Source of the DNA: Paenibacillus cremeus
GTDB taxonomy: Bacteria; Bacillota; Bacilli; Paenibacillales; NBRC-103111
Assembly (NCBI RefSeq): GCF_007786445.1
Contig: NZ_VNJI01000006.1
Coordinates: 62,001-126,000 of the forward strand
Direction: 5' to 3'
Length of the DNA stretch: 64,000 nucleotides
Below the pieces are notes generated by a model that saw nothing but the letters and a program-made list of their open reading frames with translations, was not told the DNA's origin and made no database searches. Both the position numbers and the translations under genes were made by a program. Below are positions 41,878 through 50,044 of this stretch, piece by piece; position 1 is the first letter of the stretch; each line of letters starts with the position of its first letter.

Positions 41878-42660
41878 TTAGGCAAATTCAATAATCAAAT
41901 GACTAAGAGAGCCGTACATGTAGCTTTGATGCTGCACTGCGGCTTTTTTGGCGTGGTGCCCGGTCCCCATCGCGAGGTAGAGCGGCGCAAAGTGCTCATA
42001 GTCCGGCGTAGCCTCGGCGGCATAGGGAGCCAGACGCTTATAATCGAACAGCGCGGCCGTATCCCATTCGCCCATACGCGCAATCAGCCAGTCGTCGAAT
42101 TCCTTCGCCCACGGATCGGCTTGATTCTCCGCATGAAAGTTCATGCGGCGGAAATTGTGTACGGTTGAGCCACTGCCGATGATGACGATATTGCGGTCTT
42201 TCAGCGAAGCTATAGCTTTACCGATCTCGTACTGCTTCTCCGGCGGCAGCATCGGGTTCACGGACAGGTTAATGACCGGAACGTCCGCGTTCGGGAACAT
42301 ATGGCGCAGAATGACCCAGGCTCCGTGATCCAGGCCGCGCGTTTGGCTGACCTGTACATCGATACCGTTGCCGTGCGCTTGAAACGCAGACAGAATGTCC
42401 TTGGCGATCGCTACCGAGCCTTGGGCCGGGTATACGACCTCGAACAGCTCTTGAGGAAAGCCGCGGAAATCGTAGATCGTCTCCAGCGTGCCGTCGGTGT
42501 ACGTCACCGATTGAGTAGCGCTGACCCAGTGAGCCGAAAACACGACAACCGCCTCGGGCTTGCCAAGCCTCTCGCCCAGCTTGCGCATGTCTTCGGTGTA
42601 AGTGTTGTGCTGAATCGCCAGCATTGGACTGCCATGGGCGATGAAAAAGGAAGATGCCAT
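41878..42660 (-). CDS. DODA-type extradiol ring-opening dioxygenase
   Basis: 260 residues of the LigB/YgiD family. Metal-binding histidines are seen in FIAHGSPM (His9), FSAHWVS (His44) and RGLDHGAWVILRHMFP, with GSGSTVHNFR later. Opens catechol-type rings such as DOPA in YgiD; the native substrate is unknown. Transcribed alone. A perfect palindrome lies about 70 nt upstream of the start. Confidence 0.9.
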   Translation of the reverse strand: MASSFFIAHGSPMLAIQHNTYTEDMRKLGERLGKPEAVVVFSAHWVSATQSVTYTDGTLETIYDFRGFPQELFEVVYPAQGSVAIAKDILSAFQAHGNGIDVQVSQTRGLDHGAWVILRHMFPNADVPVINLSVNPMLPPEKQYEIGKAIASLKDRNIVIIGSGSTVHNFRRMNFHAENQADPWAKEFDDWLIARMGEWDTAALFDYKRLAPYAAEATPDYEHFAPLYLAMGTGHHAKKAAVQHQSYMYGSLSHLIIEFA

Positions 42661-42720
42661 CTTGTAACCCCCTAAAATAATTGGTCAATGGTCGCATGTA
42701 GTCGATCTATCGCTCAATAA

Positions 42721-42737
42721 TTACTTTAATAAAGTAA
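42721..42737. promoter_or_regulatory. perfect palindrome upstream of the dioxygenase gene
   Basis: TTACTTTAATAAAGTAA, containing TACT-N7-AGTA as in sites of HxlR/DUF24 regulators such as YodB and CatR. It lies 61-77 nt upstream of the start codon in an AT-rich promoter zone. Confidence 0.5.
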
Positions 42738-42906
42738 GTATATTACTAATTATAATTTATCATGGATTTAGCACCAAGTCAAAGCTTTCTCCAGATCGAC
42801 GATCGATGTGCTGCTGTGGCATTTATAGTATGTGCCGTATCCTCGCAGCGCTATGAGCAGAAGTGGAAGTAATCCCTCCGGAATTGGTGTATAATACGAC
42901 TGATTC

Positions 42907-42916
42907 ATTTTGCAAC
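42907..42916 (+). promoter_or_regulatory. half site ATTTTGCAAC before the regulator gene
   Basis: The same 10-mer occurs at 44810-44819 as one arm of a dyad at the permease promoter. It lies just upstream of the regulator's ribosome site, which would allow autoregulation. Confidence 0.4.
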
Positions 42917-42932
42917 ACCATGGGAGGACGTT

Positions 42933-44765
42933 ATGAAAATTCGTGTGTTAGCCATTGCACCTTATGCCGGCTTGAAGGACCTGCTGCTCGAAATGCTGCA
43001 GGATGTAGACACGATCGACATGGATGTCGAGGCTGCCGATCTTCAAGAGGCGATCCCGTTAGTAGAGCACGCGGAGCGAAGCGGCTATGACGTCATTGTC
43101 AGCCGCGGGGGAACAGCGTCGCTGATCCGCCAGCAGGTCACCCTGCCGGTCGTGGATATTCCGGTGTCCGGCTACGATATTTTGCGTGTACTGACGCTGG
43201 TGAAAAATTCGCATTCAAAGGTTGCTATTATTGGATTTCCTAATATATGCCATGGAGTGGCGCAAATATCCAGCCTGCTTGATTTTGATATTCCAGCCTA
43301 TGCCGTTCAGCATGAATCTGAGGTTTCGGGTGCGCTTCATCGGGCCTTTGACTCCGGCATACAGCTGGTGCTGGGCGATGTCGTCACGGTACGCCACGCG
43401 CAGCAGATGGGCTACCGCGGGATGCTGATTACATCCGGAAAGGAATCGGTCGCCGATGCACTGGCTGAGGTGGTCCGGGTGTATGAGGTGTATAAGCGGG
43501 GGCAGGAAAACAGCCGGTTTTATACGGATATCCTGGATGCGGACGCGAGAGGCATTCTCGTACTGGATGAGGCTCGGAGAGTATCCTTTGCTAATCTTGC
43601 GGCGTGTCGCATTCTGAACTCAGATCGGACCCAGCTGTTCGGTCAGCATATGGTCATCGCTTCTCCGGCCTTGGCCCAGCTCATTAAGCAGGCGGAGGAG
43701 GACGCGGCCAGCGCGAATGTGCTGCAGTACATCCATTTGGGCGATCGGCAGTATAAAGTGATGCTCGTCCCTCGCGGATCCGAAGAAAGGCCGGGCGCGC
43801 TGATCTACCTCGACTCGTTGGAGCAGGAGCGGATCGATCGGCGGCTGTCGGCCTATATCCCGCCCAAGCTGGCTACCTTTACGCAGCTGGTCGGCGTCAG
43901 CAGCTCGCTGCAAAAGGCCGTCACCCGCGCAAAAAAATTTGCCCTGACCGACCGGAACATTTGGATCTCCGGTGAGCGGGGGACGGGAAAATCATTGTTC
44001 GCTCAGGCGATTCATTCGGCCAGCAAAGAGCGGCATGCGGGGTTCTACAGCATCCCCTGCGAGGAGATGACCGAGGAGCAGACGGAGCAGCTGCTGATGG
44101 GGACCGCGCAAGCGCCCGGTCTGCTGCGCGGCGGCTTCGGCGGAACGATCTACTTGGCCCATGCCGATCGGCTTCCCCGTACCGTTCAAGAAACATGGCT
44201 GCAGGCCGTGCGCAGCACGAGCGTTCGCTGGATCGCTTCCTCCTCCATTCCGATGACCCGCCTGCAGAACCGCATCGAATACAACCGCGATCTGCTGCTC
44301 GCGCTCGGTGAGGTGCAGCTGGTCATCCCGCCGCTTCGCGACCGTCCCGAGGATATTGAGGAGATCGTCCGGGGGATCATCGCCGACTACAATTCCGAAT
44401 CGGGCAAGCAGATTGTAGGCATGCGCGAGCCGGTGCTGGAGCGGCTGAGCCAGTACGAATGGCCGGGCAATTCGGCCGAGCTCGACAATCGGATTCGAGA
44501 GATGCTGATCTTGACCAAGGGGCATTATACCGAGCTTGGCGAGGTGGCGGAGGTGCTGGAGCAGCTTGGTCAACCGGCGGGAGCCACGAGTGCCGGGACG
44601 TCGTACGCCCACATCGATCTCAGCGGCACGTTCGAGGAGATCGAAGAGCGCATTCTGGTGCATGTGCTTCAGGAGGAAGGCATGAATCAGTCCAAAACCT
44701 GTAAACGCCTCGGCATCAACCGCTCCACCCTTTGGAGGAAAACAAATAAAATGTTTAAAAATTAA
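42933..44765 (+). CDS. PrpR_N-type regulator with degenerate AAA domain
   Basis: 610 residues. PrpR_N sensor (residues 1-185, DVIVSRGGTASLIRQQ), PAS (about 195-300), AAA-like domain (315-500) and Fis-type HTH (MNQSKTCKRLGINRSTLWRKTNK). Walker A is intact (GERGTGKS, 347-354). The GAFTGA loop is missing and the Walker B position reads GGTIYLAHAD in place of the usual GGTLFLDE. It should therefore not drive sigma-54 promoters; it more likely acts like TyrR on sigma-A promoters. Controls the acid-sugar operon downstream. SD GGGAGG upstream. Confidence 0.88.
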   Translation: MKIRVLAIAPYAGLKDLLLEMLQDVDTIDMDVEAADLQEAIPLVEHAERSGYDVIVSRGGTASLIRQQVTLPVVDIPVSGYDILRVLTLVKNSHSKVAIIGFPNICHGVAQISSLLDFDIPAYAVQHESEVSGALHRAFDSGIQLVLGDVVTVRHAQQMGYRGMLITSGKESVADALAEVVRVYEVYKRGQENSRFYTDILDADARGILVLDEARRVSFANLAACRILNSDRTQLFGQHMVIASPALAQLIKQAEEDAASANVLQYIHLGDRQYKVMLVPRGSEERPGALIYLDSLEQERIDRRLSAYIPPKLATFTQLVGVSSSLQKAVTRAKKFALTDRNIWISGERGTGKSLFAQAIHSASKERHAGFYSIPCEEMTEEQTEQLLMGTAQAPGLLRGGFGGTIYLAHADRLPRTVQETWLQAVRSTSVRWIASSSIPMTRLQNRIEYNRDLLLALGEVQLVIPPLRDRPEDIEEIVRGIIADYNSESGKQIVGMREPVLERLSQYEWPGNSAELDNRIREMLILTKGHYTELGEVAEVLEQLGQPAGATSAGTSYAHIDLSGTFEEIEERILVHVLQEEGMNQSKTCKRLGINRSTLWRKTNKMFKN

Positions 44766-44777
44766 ACACATAATCAA

Positions 44778-44846
44778 TTGAATGTCAGTAAGACTTCCCC
44801 GTATAATAAATTTTGCAACGCTTTCAATCCATTACATGTTGCAAAT
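44778..44846 (+). promoter_or_regulatory. promoter and dyad of the acid-sugar operon
   Basis: TTGAAT (44778-44783), 18-bp spacer, TATAAT (44802-44807). The inverted repeat TTTTGCAAC (44811-44819) ... GTTGCAAAT (44838-44846) sits from the start point to about +33. Probable binding site of the PrpR_N/Fis-type regulator upstream. Confidence 0.6.
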
Positions 44847-44870
44847 AAATACATCCCTGGGGGTAATCAG

Positions 44871-45824
44871 ATGAGAATCAAGGCAACCATAGAACGGATC
44901 CCGGGTGGTATGATGATTGTGCCTCTTTTGCTTGGTGCGATTATCAACACTCTTTTTCCGACCATTTCCAAAACGTTTGGATCATTTACGGGAGCGCTCA
45001 TGACGGGCTCGCTGCCGATTCTGGCTGTATTCTATGTCTGTATGGGCGCCACGATTGATTTTAAGGCGACGCCATACATTATGAAAAAGGGCGGTACGCT
45101 GCTCATCACCAAGATCGGTACGGCGATGATCGTCGGTTTTATTGCGGCCAAGTTTTTGGGCGAGGGCATGATCAGCGGCGGACTGCTTGCAGGCTTGTCG
45201 GTGTTGGCCATCGTGGCAGCGATGAACGATACCAACGGCGGTTTATATATGGCTCTGATGGGTCAATTCGGTAAAAAGGAAGACGTTGGCGCCTACTCGA
45301 TCATGAGCTTGGAATCCGGACCGTTTCTGAGCATGATTACGCTGGGGGTGGCAGGTCTTGCGGCCTTCCCGTGGCAGACGCTGGTGGGAGCGATTCTTCC
45401 GCTCGTGATCGGCATGATTCTCGGTAATTTGGATAAAGAGCTACGTGAGTTTTTGGGCAAAGCGGTGCCGGTGCTCGTTCCGTTCTTCGCTTTTGCGCTG
45501 GGTGCAGGCCTTAACCTGAAAAATGTGTGGCAGGCGGGCGTGCTGGGGATTCTGCTCGGCATTGCCGTCGTCGTGATCACCGGGATTACGCTGCTTCTTA
45601 TGGATCGCTTGACTGGCGGAAATGGGGTAGCCGGCTTATCGGCTGCTTCGACAGCGGGGAACGCAGCGGGGGTGCCTGCAGCGGTTGCCGCGGCGAATGC
45701 GGCATACGCACCGGTCGTGCCGTCAGCTACGGCGCTTGTGGCGTCCTGCGTGATCGTGACCGCGATTTTGGTGCCGATCGTGACGGCCTGGTGGGCCAAG
45801 CGGGTCGGCGCAGTAAGGTCGTAG
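44871..45824 (+). CDS. 2-keto-3-deoxygluconate permease family transporter (KdgT-like)
   Basis: 317 residues from ATG 44871 (GGGGG 7 nt upstream). About ten membrane spans; family segments [49 protein letters not shown] and [24 protein letters not shown]. Proton-driven uptake of acid sugars. With the DUF1537 kinase and PdxA2 downstream the cargo is more likely a four-carbon acid such as threonate or erythronate than KDG. Confidence 0.9.
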   Translation: MRIKATIERIPGGMMIVPLLLGAIINTLFPTISKTFGSFTGALMTGSLPILAVFYVCMGATIDFKATPYIMKKGGTLLITKIGTAMIVGFIAAKFLGEGMISGGLLAGLSVLAIVAAMNDTNGGLYMALMGQFGKKEDVGAYSIMSLESGPFLSMITLGVAGLAAFPWQTLVGAILPLVIGMILGNLDKELREFLGKAVPVLVPFFAFALGAGLNLKNVWQAGVLGILLGIAVVVITGITLLLMDRLTGGNGVAGLSAASTAGNAAGVPAAVAAANAAYAPVVPSATALVASCVIVTAILVPIVTAWWAKRVGAVRS

Positions 45825-45890
45825 GCGAAGGAAGCGGAAGAATAAGGCTGCCCCAGCGCTGGGCGGCTTGGGATCTGGGAGGGGAACGCA

Positions 45891-47213
45891 TTGCAATTGC
45901 AACGGTTAGCGATCATTGCGGATGACTTGACGGGCGCTTCGGATTCGGGGGTGCAATTCGCCAGAAAAGGACTCCGGACGCAGGTTGTCTTCGATTGGAA
46001 GGCACTTGATGCCGAATCGGCCGGCTGGGATACGATCGTCGTGGATACGGACAGCCGGTCCGTGCCTGGGGAAGCGGCGTACGGCAGCGTAAGAAGTGCA
46101 GCGGAAACGCTGAAGCAGCAGAAGTACGATTGGATCTACAAAAAGCTGGATTCTACCCTGCGGGGCAATCTCGGCCAAGAAATCGATGCGGTTATGGACG
46201 TCTTCGGGTTTGAAGCGGCGGTCGTCGTTCCGGCGTTTCCCCGAATTGGCCGCACGACGGTGAATGGCATTCATTATTTAAACGGCGTTCCGATCCATGA
46301 GACGGAAATCGCTCGGGATCCGAAGACGCCTGTGCCGGAGTCGGACATCGCGAAGCTGCTCGCCGGGCAGTCTAAACGAAGCGCTGCCTTAATCGAGCTT
46401 GAGACGCTGCGCTGCGGCATGGAGGCGGTAGCTGCGCGCATTCAAACGGCGCTGGAGGCAATGGAGTCTCCGCTGATCATCATCGATGCGGAAGCGGATG
46501 CGGACATGGAGCGGATCGGGCAGCTGGTAAGCTTGTACGGCAGCCGGCTTTTGTGGGTCGGCTCCGCGGGGCTGGCCGACTACTTGCCGGTTCAAGCTCA
46601 AGGCGGCAGCGGCCAGCTCAATGCGCTGCAGCCGATGCCGGAAGCGGAAGGCCAAGCGATGCTGGTGGCGGGCAGCATTTCGAGAATTACCCGCGAGCAG
46701 GTCGCGCAGGTGAATGAGCAGCCGAACGTGGCGGCGGTCGAGCTGGATCCGATTGCGCTGCTTACTTCGCCGGAGGCGCAGGCGAGCGAGGAGGAGCGCT
46801 GCTATCGGGCGCTTATCGACTCGCTCGGTCAGGGGCTCGACCTCTCGCTGTACGCAGGCTCCTCGCCGTCGCAGGTGCAGTCGGCCAAGGAGCTGGGCGC
46901 GCGCAGCGGATTGGACTCGTCCAGCGTGTCCAACCGGATCGCGGACGCGCTGGGCCGAATTGCCGGCCGAATTGTTACGGAGTATCGGCTGGCCGGCTTG
47001 GTGCTGACCGGTGGGGACACGGCGAAGGCCGTCTGCCGGCATTTGGGGGTACACGGGATTGAGCTCGTGGCCGAGCTGGAGGCGGGCATCCCGCTGGGAA
47101 GGCTGCTGGGCGCCGATCGGATGATGGCGGTAACGAAAGCAGGGGCGTTCGGGAACGCACAGTCCTTGTGGCGGGCAATGACCATTTTGAAAGGGGAGAA
47201 GGACAATGCATAA
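45891..47213 (+). CDS. four-carbon acid sugar kinase (DUF1537 family)
   Basis: 440 residues. N-terminal substrate-binding motif IIADDLTGASDSGVQFARKGL, KKLDSTLRGNLGQEIDAV, and the C-terminal nucleotide-binding part LVLTGGDTAKAVCRHLG. The family phosphorylates D-threonate, D-erythronate or related acids on O4. Pairing with a PdxA homologue favours D-threonate or D-erythronate 4-phosphate as product. TTG start with GGGAGGGG 6 nt upstream. Overlaps pdxA by 8 nt. Confidence 0.92.
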   Translation: MQLQRLAIIADDLTGASDSGVQFARKGLRTQVVFDWKALDAESAGWDTIVVDTDSRSVPGEAAYGSVRSAAETLKQQKYDWIYKKLDSTLRGNLGQEIDAVMDVFGFEAAVVVPAFPRIGRTTVNGIHYLNGVPIHETEIARDPKTPVPESDIAKLLAGQSKRSAALIELETLRCGMEAVAARIQTALEAMESPLIIIDAEADADMERIGQLVSLYGSRLLWVGSAGLADYLPVQAQGGSGQLNALQPMPEAEGQAMLVAGSISRITREQVAQVNEQPNVAAVELDPIALLTSPEAQASEEERCYRALIDSLGQGLDLSLYAGSSPSQVQSAKELGARSGLDSSSVSNRIADALGRIAGRIVTEYRLAGLVLTGGDTAKAVCRHLGVHGIELVAELEAGIPLGRLLGADRMMAVTKAGAFGNAQSLWRAMTILKGEKDNA

Positions 47214-48198
47214 ACCAATTATCGGGATTACGATGGGGGACGGCGCGGGCGTCGGACCGGAGATCATCATGAAGGCGCTGGGCGACGAGGAGATTTATGC
47301 GAGCTGCCGTCCGTTCGTCATTGGCGATACGGCCATCTTGGAACGCGCGGGCCAGGTTGTGGGCAGCACGCTCCGTCTGCATTCCATCGCGTCGCTGGAG
47401 GAAGCGAAGTTCGAGCATGGTGTGGTAGAATGTCTTGACTTGAAGCTGCTTCCGGCGGATTTGCCATACGGTCAGGTGTCGGCGGCAGCGGGGCATGCGG
47501 CATTTATGTACCTGCAAACCGCGATTGAGCTGGCGAACCGCGGCGAGATCGATGCCATCTGCACGGCGCCGCTCAATAAAGAAGCGCTGCACAAAGGCGG
47601 GCATGTGTATCCGGGTCACACCGAGATTTTGGCCGAGCTGACCGGTACGACCGATTATTCGATGATGCTGTCCGCTCCAAACCTGAAGGTCATTCATGTG
47701 ACGACGCACGTCGGCATCCTCGATGCGGTTCGTATGATTAACCCTGAGCGTGTGTACCGCGTGATTCAGCTCGCGCATGAAACGCTGCAAAAGGCAGGCT
47801 GCGCCTCGCCGCGCATCGCGGTGTGCGGCATTAATCCGCATGCCGGTGAGAACGGACTCTTCGGGTACGGCGAAGAGGAAGAGAAGGTGATCCCGGCCGT
47901 TCAGCGGGCGCAGGCAGAAGGCATTCAAGTGGTCGGGCCGCTGCCGGCGGACACGTTGTTCTACCGCACGAGACGAGGCGACTTCGATATCGTCGTAGCG
48001 ATGTACCATGACCAGGGCCATGCCCCGGTGAAGGTGCTGGGCTTGGAAGCCGGCGTGAACATCACTGTCGGCCTGCCGATCATCCGCACGAGCGTGGATC
48101 ATGGCACGGCGTTCGACATCGCGGGCAAAGGCATCGCCGATGATCAGAGCATCAAAGAAGCGCTGCGGCAGGCAATCGAACTGGCGCCGAGAAGATAA
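47206..48198 (+). CDS. PdxA2-type 4-phospho-D-threonate dehydrogenase
   Basis: 330 residues. PdxA family: ITMGDGAGVGPEIIMKAL, CTAPLNKEALHKGGHVYPGHTEILAEL, MYHDQGHAPVKVLG and SVDHGTAFDIAGKG provide the metal and phosphate ligands. In this setting it should oxidise and decarboxylate the 4-phosphorylated acid to dihydroxyacetone phosphate plus CO2, rather than serve vitamin B6 synthesis. Last gene of the operon, with terminator. Confidence 0.9.
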   Translation: MHKPIIGITMGDGAGVGPEIIMKALGDEEIYASCRPFVIGDTAILERAGQVVGSTLRLHSIASLEEAKFEHGVVECLDLKLLPADLPYGQVSAAAGHAAFMYLQTAIELANRGEIDAICTAPLNKEALHKGGHVYPGHTEILAELTGTTDYSMMLSAPNLKVIHVTTHVGILDAVRMINPERVYRVIQLAHETLQKAGCASPRIAVCGINPHAGENGLFGYGEEEEKVIPAVQRAQAEGIQVVGPLPADTLFYRTRRGDFDIVVAMYHDQGHAPVKVLGLEAGVNITVGLPIIRTSVDHGTAFDIAGKGIADDQSIKEALRQAIELAPRR

Positions 48199-48208
48199 AT
48201 ATATTATG

Positions 48209-48252
48209 AGCTGTCCCTTGAGCAGTTAGGCTGCTTGAGGGGCAGCTTTTTT
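48209..48252 (+). terminator. terminator after the acid-sugar operon
   Basis: AGCTG-TCCCTTGAGCAG / CTGCTTGAGGGG-CAGCT, loop TTAGG, then TTTTTTT. Confidence 0.85.
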
Positions 48253-48376
48253 TGCGTTTTGCTATCGTTTCACACAATTCCCCATAATTGTCCGATAATG
48301 TGTCCGTATTGTTTTGGTAGGACGCGATAGAATGGTATAATCTTTCTCATACCAAAGCAGAAGAAGGAACGACAGC

Positions 48377-48841
48377 ATGGACAACTACGATTTGAAAATC
48401 AAGGCCTTTATGGCGGCAAACGACGTCCAAGCGGAGCACCTCCGATTGAATCAATCGTGCCACACGGTCAAAGAAGCCGCTGAAGCGGTGGGCGCCTCCA
48501 CGGACCAATTGGTCAAAAACATCTGCATGATTGACCAAGAGGGCCGGATGATCGTGGCCATCGTCAATGGGGACGATCGGGCCAGCACTACCCGGGTAAG
48601 TAAGGCGCTGGGCATCGAGGCTCCCAGGCTTGCGGAGGAGCACGAGGTACTAGCAGGCACGGGGTATCCGCCAGGCGGCGTGCCTTCGTTCGGCTATCCG
48701 GCGCTGTTTCTGATGGATGCCAAAATCGAAGCGATGGATGAGGTGTACACGGGCGGAGGCTCGCCGAACTCACTCATCAAAATTTCCGTATCGGAGCTGG
48801 TGAGAGCCAATCAAGGGACGTTTGCAAGAGTTAGGAAGTAA
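48377..48841 (+). CDS. YbaK/EbsC family aminoacyl-tRNA deacylase-like protein
   Basis: 154 residues. HTVKEAAEAVGASTDQLVKNICM, a central IVAIVNGDDRASTTRVSKALG and GYPPGGVPSFGY, VYTGGGSPNSLIKISVSEL, as in YbaK/ProX proteins that clear mischarged tRNA. The residue for hydrolysis (Lys47 in LVKNI) is present. tRNA specificity is unknown. Followed after 21 nt by the DJ-1 family gene, probably in the same transcript. Confidence 0.88.
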   Translation: MDNYDLKIKAFMAANDVQAEHLRLNQSCHTVKEAAEAVGASTDQLVKNICMIDQEGRMIVAIVNGDDRASTTRVSKALGIEAPRLAEEHEVLAGTGYPPGGVPSFGYPALFLMDAKIEAMDEVYTGGGSPNSLIKISVSELVRANQGTFARVRK

Positions 48842-48862
48842 CGGGGAGGGGCCAGCCAAGCC

Positions 48863-49438
48863 ATGGGAAAAATCTTATGCTTTATCTCGCAGGACTTTGC
48901 CGATTTCGAAATTACGCTCACCTTTCACAAGCTGAAAAACGTCGGGCATAAAGAAGTATTGTCGGTGAGCTACGACCTGAATCCGGTCATTAGCGAGTCG
49001 GGCTTGTATTATCAGCCGAACGCGACCATTCGTGAAGCGATGGAGCTGGAAGACGTCGAGGGGCTGATCATTCCGGGCGGACCGATTCGGGAGCAGCGGG
49101 AGGAGCTGACCGCACTCATCCAGAAGCTGGATCAAGAGCAAAAGCTGCTGGCAGCGATCTGCAATGGCCCGCAATATCTTGGCCGGGCGGGGATTTTACA
49201 CACGAGGCCGTTCACCACCTCATGCGCCGTGGAGCGGATTCAAAAGCTGGGCGTGGAGGACCCGTTTCCACGTCACCAGTGCCTCGAGGAGCAGCGTGTC
49301 GTCCAAGATGGCCATGTGATTACGGCCAAAGGGCGCGCGTTTGTCGATTTTTCGTTCGCTGTGTTCGATTACCTCGGGATTTACGAAGGCGCACAGCACG
49401 AACGCGATCAGCTGTGGAACGACATTATGGATCGATAA
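48863..49438 (+). CDS. DJ-1/PfpI family protein
   Basis: 191 residues with the class I amidotransferase-like fold. Nucleophile elbow AAICNGPQYLGRAG with its Cys near residue 96, and the acidic partner in ELEDVEGLIIPGGPIREQ. The family holds glyoxalases, chaperones and proteases; the exact activity is not predictable. SD GGGGAGGGG well upstream of ATG 48863. Confidence 0.88.
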   Translation: MGKILCFISQDFADFEITLTFHKLKNVGHKEVLSVSYDLNPVISESGLYYQPNATIREAMELEDVEGLIIPGGPIREQREELTALIQKLDQEQKLLAAICNGPQYLGRAGILHTRPFTTSCAVERIQKLGVEDPFPRHQCLEEQRVVQDGHVITAKGRAFVDFSFAVFDYLGIYEGAQHERDQLWNDIMDR

Positions 49439-49478
49439 ACGGTTGCAACAGACCGTACAAGGAGAAAGTGACATTAGA

Positions 49479-49985
49479 ATGGCGATCATATCCTGTACCA
49501 AAAAATTATTTGAACAAAGCGGCTTTCCTGAATCGCCGGTGCCGGAAGTAGGCTATCAGCCGTTGTATAGCTGGCATGCTCATTTTTTTAAGATGGGTCG
49601 AAAGAATTGCCTCATGCTCATGAACGATTTGACCCGTTACCAAGTCTTTTTGTATGGCATGAAGAAAGCACACTATAAATCGTTTGAGGACCTGTTTATA
49701 CAATCGTTAACGGCGAATTTAAAGGCGGACGAGCTCCCCGAAGACCAGATTCATAAGTATATAAGCCGAATAGGTGCCCATATTTATACGAAAACCCATA
49801 ATCGGAGCTTAATCGGTTCTTTAAACGATCAAATTTTAATTGGGACGCATTGGATTGAGCCTTATTTGTCCTCGGAAGAGCTGCCATTAATTGAATTCAA
49901 CCGAAGGCTCAATCGCACCGTCATGTTGAAGCTAAAAGAAACCTACCCCGTTGAAGCGATGAAGAATGCGCTAGAGATTTTGTAA
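49479..49985 (+). CDS. DUF6933 family protein
   Basis: 168 residues from ATG 49479. AIISCTKKLFEQSG, LYSWHAHFFKMGRKNCLMLMNDLTRYQVFLYGMK and HIYTKTHNRSLIGSLND match the pattern of the DUF6933 family, usually a stand-alone protein of unknown function. SD AAGGAG is about 14 nt upstream, which is long. The upstream frame from 49341 overlaps the DJ-1 gene and is not favoured. AT-richer than its neighbours, which may hint at recent acquisition. Confidence 0.75.
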   Translation: MAIISCTKKLFEQSGFPESPVPEVGYQPLYSWHAHFFKMGRKNCLMLMNDLTRYQVFLYGMKKAHYKSFEDLFIQSLTANLKADELPEDQIHKYISRIGAHIYTKTHNRSLIGSLNDQILIGTHWIEPYLSSEELPLIEFNRRLNRTVMLKLKETYPVEAMKNALEIL

Positions 49986-49992
49986 CGCGCGA

Positions 49993-50034
49993 AAAAAAGC
50001 CCGCCTCCATAATTACCATGGGAGCGGGCTTTTG
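49993..50034. terminator. bidirectional terminator
   Basis: AAAAGCCCGCCTCC pairs with GGGAGCGGGCTTTT, loop about 11 nt, with A and T runs; shared by the DUF6933 gene and the convergent glnS. Confidence 0.85.
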
Positions 50035-50044
50035 CTATATAGCC

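Noticed and set aside
44811-44835. cre-like sequence TGCAACGCTTTCA at the acid-sugar promoter
   Set aside because: It is one base short of the cre consensus between AA and CG; it is better explained as part of the TTTTGCAAC...GTTGCAAAT dyad.
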